A stretch of 8,555 nt of DNA from an uncultured Lachnospiraceae bacterium (GTDB taxonomy: Bacteria > Bacillota > Clostridia > Lachnospirales > Lachnospiraceae): the NCBI GenBank assembly GCA_902797705.1, contig CADBTX010000205.1, forward strand, positions 1-8,555. Direction: 5' to 3'. Position 1 is the first letter of the stretch. Each line of letters begins with the position of its first letter. Under the pieces are notes generated by a model. The model was not told the origin of the DNA. It ran no database searches and saw only the letters and a program-made list of their open reading frames with translations. A program made the position numbers and the translations under genes. Below are positions 7,867-8,555 of this stretch, piece by piece.

Positions 7867-7881
7867 TTTTTGTCTCCTTTT
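7867..7881 (-). promoter_or_regulatory. nusA ribosome binding site in the rimP-nusA gap
   Basis: The whole 15-nt gap between the rimP stop and the nusA ATG is an A-rich ribosome binding site, with AAAGGAG ending at 7874 and a 7-nt spacer ACAAAAA. It fixes the nusA start at 7866, and so the N-terminal extension, because the more usual family start position (codon 14) is GTA and cannot initiate normally. Confidence 0.75.
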
Positions 7882-8151
7882 TTAATTCTGTTCTTCCATA
7901 AATCCCGGGGAGGAGATCTCCATGGTATAAGCCTCCGGGATATAATCTTCCTTGTCCAGTATCTTGCTGACCCTGCGGCTCACCGCAACGCAGTCATCAA
8001 TGGTGATGCCACCCTCCTTATCGATGTATGCCCGAAGGTAGTAGTTTCCGTTCTCCTTCACATACTCGGTCCTAATAAGTTCGAACCCGTTCTCGTCAGT
8101 AACCGGCTTCACAAGGGTCGCAAATTTATCGGCAATTTCTTTCTCTGTCAT
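7882..8151 (-). CDS. rimP: RimP N-terminal domain only (truncated ribosome maturation factor)
   Basis: RimP assists 30S assembly by acting on ribosomal protein S12 and the 3' domain of 16S rRNA. A normal RimP has about 150 residues: an alpha/beta N-terminal domain and an SH3-like C-terminal domain. This 89-residue product has a convincing N-terminal domain: VTDENGFELIRTEYVKE (residues 23-39), YYLRAYIDKEGGITIDDC (43-60), VSRRVSKILD (63-72) and YTMEISSPG (80-88 region). It then ends with FMEEQN and TAA. Only 15 nt separate the stop from nusA, so the C-terminal domain is absent and not merely out of frame downstream. The ATG at 8151 has GGAG at 8163-8160 with an 8-nt spacer. An in-frame GTG at 8169 would add MYGEGS and is less likely. 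It may be a functional one-domain protein, a decaying gene, or the product of an assembly deletion. Confidence 0.8.
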   Translation of the reverse strand: MTEKEIADKFATLVKPVTDENGFELIRTEYVKENGNYYLRAYIDKEGGITIDDCVAVSRRVSKILDKEDYIPEAYTMEISSPGFMEEQN

Positions 8152-8160
8152 ACTTCCTTC

Positions 8161-8200
8161 TCCATACACCGGTTTCCCCCTCCATACTCCGGCTTCCCCC
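8161..8200. repeat. 20-bp imperfect tandem duplication next to the rimP ribosome binding site
   Basis: Positions 8161-8180 and 8181-8200 are the same 20-mer with two differences: A/T at the eighth base and T/C at the thirteenth. The right copy runs into the left arm of the palindromic repeat at 8191. On the operon strand each copy reads a G5AA run, CCGG, then GTATGGA. The GGAG of the rimP ribosome binding site (8163-8160) lies at the edge of the promoter-distal copy. The extra copy gives the leader a third G-rich arm (8181-8172) able to pair with the C-rich arms of the repeats. Confidence 0.8.
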
Positions 8201-8238
8201 TCCCAGGGGGAAGCTGTCAGCGAAGCCGACTGATGAGG
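8191..8238 (-). repeat. Double-hairpin palindromic repeat, copy A
   Basis: The unit has two adjacent inverted repeats. The first is GCTTCCCCCT (8192-8201) with AGGGGGAAGC (8205-8214), a perfect 10-bp stem with a 3-nt loop. The second is GTCAGC (8216-8221) with GCCGAC (8225-8230), a 6-bp stem with one mismatch and a GAA loop, followed by TGATGAGG. It shares nearly all its sequence with copy B, 60 bp to the right, except in the loop region of the second hairpin. This looks like a REP/MITE-like intergenic palindrome unit of the kind I recall from gut and rumen Clostridia. That recollection was not checked against a database. It lies in the untranslated leader of the rimP operon. Confidence 0.8.
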
Positions 8239-8250
8239 ATCACTGCTTCC

Positions 8251-8303
8251 GGCTTCCCCCTCTCAGGGGGAAGCTGTCAGCCCAAAGGGCTGACTGATGA
8301 GGG
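8251..8303 (-). repeat. Double-hairpin palindromic repeat, copy B
   Basis: The same unit as copy A, and better preserved. GCTTCCCCCT (8252-8261) pairs with AGGGGGAAGC (8265-8274) around a CTC loop. GTCAGCCC (8276-8283) pairs perfectly with GGGCTGAC (8287-8294) around AAA, and TGATGAGGG follows. Copies A and B are in direct orientation, separated by 12 nt, and both are preceded by TCCGG or CCGG-type sequence. No T-tract follows either hairpin on either strand, so neither is a canonical terminator. The units would fold strongly in the leader mRNA. Confidence 0.82.
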
Positions 8304-8334
8304 TTACGAGGGTCCCCAGTCTCCCCATCCATAG

Positions 8335-8359
8335 AAAAAGTGGGCTCCTGAAAGCCCAC
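8335..8359 (-). terminator. Leader terminator hairpin, candidate NusA-controlled attenuator
   Basis: On the minus strand GTGGGCT (8359-8353) pairs with AGCCCAC (8346-8340) in a 7-bp stem around a 6-nt loop. It is followed directly by TTTTT (8339-8335), then CTAT. This has the form of an intrinsic terminator with a distally interrupted U-tract. It lies between the operon promoter and rimP, and no minus-strand gene lies between it and the tRNA, so it can only act on the operon's own leader or on antisense read-through. In B. subtilis nusA is known to be autoregulated by NusA-stimulated termination in its 5' UTR at weak terminators. The match here is inference. The plus strand shows no T-tract after the hairpin. 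Confidence 0.65.
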
Positions 8360-8377
8360 CTGAAAGTTACTTATAGA

Positions 8378-8406
8378 AATATATCACCCAAAAAGCCCCC
8401 CGTCAA
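8378..8406 (-). promoter_or_regulatory. Sigma-A-type promoter of the rimP-nusA-infB operon
   Basis: On the minus strand a -35 box TTGACG (8406-8401) and a -10 box TATATT (8383-8378) are separated by 17 nt. Each is one base from the consensus. Transcription would start near 8371, about 12 nt before the leader hairpin and about 220 nt before the rimP ATG. This is the only convincing promoter for the nine genes within the window. It is divergent from the tRNA promoter. Confidence 0.72.
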
Positions 8407-8436
8407 GACGATTTCACGGCAATTTTAAAAAAGTGC

Positions 8437-8464
8437 TTGATTTTTTTTCGAATCCATGTATAAT
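8437..8464 (+). promoter_or_regulatory. Promoter of tRNA-Glu
   Basis: The -10 box TATAAT (8459-8464) is perfect. A -35-like TTGATT (8437-8442) sits 16 nt upstream, preceded by an A/T-rich stretch (8421-8432) that could act as an UP element. The start would fall near 8471, giving a leader of only a few nucleotides before the tRNA at 8478, usual for stable RNA genes. Confidence 0.72.
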
Positions 8465-8477
8465 GATTTTCGCACGT

Positions 8478-8549
8478 GGCTCGTTGGTCAAGAGGTTAAG
8501 ACGCTGCCCTCTCACGGCAGAATCACCGGTTCGATTCCGATACGAGCTA
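8478..8549 (+). tRNA. tRNA-Glu (anticodon CTC)
   Basis: The cloverleaf is clear. The acceptor is GGCTCGT (8478-8484) with ACGAGCT (8542-8548), closing with a G1-U72 wobble, and the discriminator A is at 8549. The D-arm begins GTCA and has the GGTT D-loop. The anticodon stem is CTGCC/GGCAG with loop CTCTCAC, placing anticodon CTC at 8511-8513, which reads GAG. The T-loop is TTCGATT (8530-8536). The T-stem ACCGG/CCGAT has one C-A mismatch (8526 with 8540). CCA is not encoded (CTACTT follows), so it must be added after transcription. Besides translation, tRNA-Glu serves as glutamyl donor in haem and Gln-tRNA pathways in many bacteria; nothing here tests that. Confidence 0.93.
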
Positions 8550-8555
8550 CTACTT

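Larger units (their letters stand above)
8152..8477. other. Gene-free leader and divergent promoter region
   Basis: This 326-nt stretch separates rimP from tRNA-Glu. From left to right it holds the rimP ribosome binding site, the 20-bp tandem duplication, palindromic repeats A and B, and about 30 nt of G-rich leader (8304-8334, minus strand). The terminator-like hairpin, the rimP promoter and the tRNA promoter follow. The two -35 boxes lie 30 nt apart and face away from each other. I see no convincing coding sequence in it. Confidence 0.7.

Noticed and set aside
7882..7905. A simple frameshift or premature stop leaving the rimP C-terminal domain as pseudogene sequence
   Set aside because: Only 15 nt separate the stop from nusA, so there is no room for the missing domain in any frame. 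It must be a deletion, not a frameshift alone.
8192..8294. The palindromic hairpins as intrinsic terminators of the operon or the tRNA
   Set aside because: No run of T follows either hairpin on either strand. The only hairpin with a T-tract is the one at 8340-8359 on the minus strand.
8191..8303. CRISPR array
   Set aside because: Only two copies, with internal hairpins, a 12-nt separation, divergence in the second stem and no cas genes. The structure fits a palindromic repeat unit.
8240..8332. A 30-codon minus-strand ORF starting at ATG 8332 in the leader, a possible leader peptide
   Set aside because: No Shine-Dalgarno precedes it (the upstream bases are the T-tract) and most of its codons are simply palindromic repeat B read through. 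It looks like a by-product of the repeat.
1..8555. A novel defence, mobile or secondary-metabolism system
   Set aside because: Every coding region is accounted for by a conserved translation/transcription operon gene. The unusual signals are confined to the rimP-nusA junction and the leader.

Overview
The window is a housekeeping translation and transcription operon from a Bacillota bacterium. It is probably one of the Clostridia, and by sequence style near Lachnospiraceae. This rests on the gene order rimP-nusA-ylxR-ylxQ-infB-rbfA-nrnA-truB-ribF, the DHH phosphoesterase between rbfA and truB, the Clostridia-like RimP, NusA and RibF sequences, and a tRNA-Glu without an encoded CCA. I see no phage, transposase, CRISPR or defence gene.

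Nine genes are packed head to tail on the minus strand, so the operon reads right to left. rimP (8151-7882) is followed by nusA (7866-6598), ylxR/rnpM (6611-6303), ylxQ (6346-6032), infB (5997-3181), rbfA (3180-2791), the DHH exonuclease nrnA (2798-1818), truB (1825-932) and ribF (935 to the window edge, cut just before its stop). Gaps are at most 34 nt. Six of the eight junctions overlap or touch, which suggests one transcript with translational coupling. On the right, tRNA-Glu(CTC) lies divergently on the plus strand with its own promoter.

The first genes make a 30S maturation factor, the NusA elongation/termination factor, an RNase P modulator and a K-turn-type RNA-binding protein. They are followed by initiation factor 2, the cold-shock 30S maturation factor RbfA, an exonuclease for very short RNAs, the tRNA U55 pseudouridine synthase and the FMN/FAD synthesis enzyme.

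The unusual part is the upstream end, 7800-8410. RimP is only an N-terminal domain: its reading frame stops just after the interdomain SSPG motif, 15 nt before nusA, and the C-terminal SH3-like domain is absent. NusA carries a 13-residue N-terminal extension that may cover an older ribosome binding site and start. The leader has a good promoter, then an intrinsic-terminator-like hairpin with an interrupted U-tract, as expected for a NusA autoregulatory attenuator. It then holds two copies of a double-hairpin palindromic repeat and a 20-bp tandem duplication that runs into the rimP ribosome binding site.
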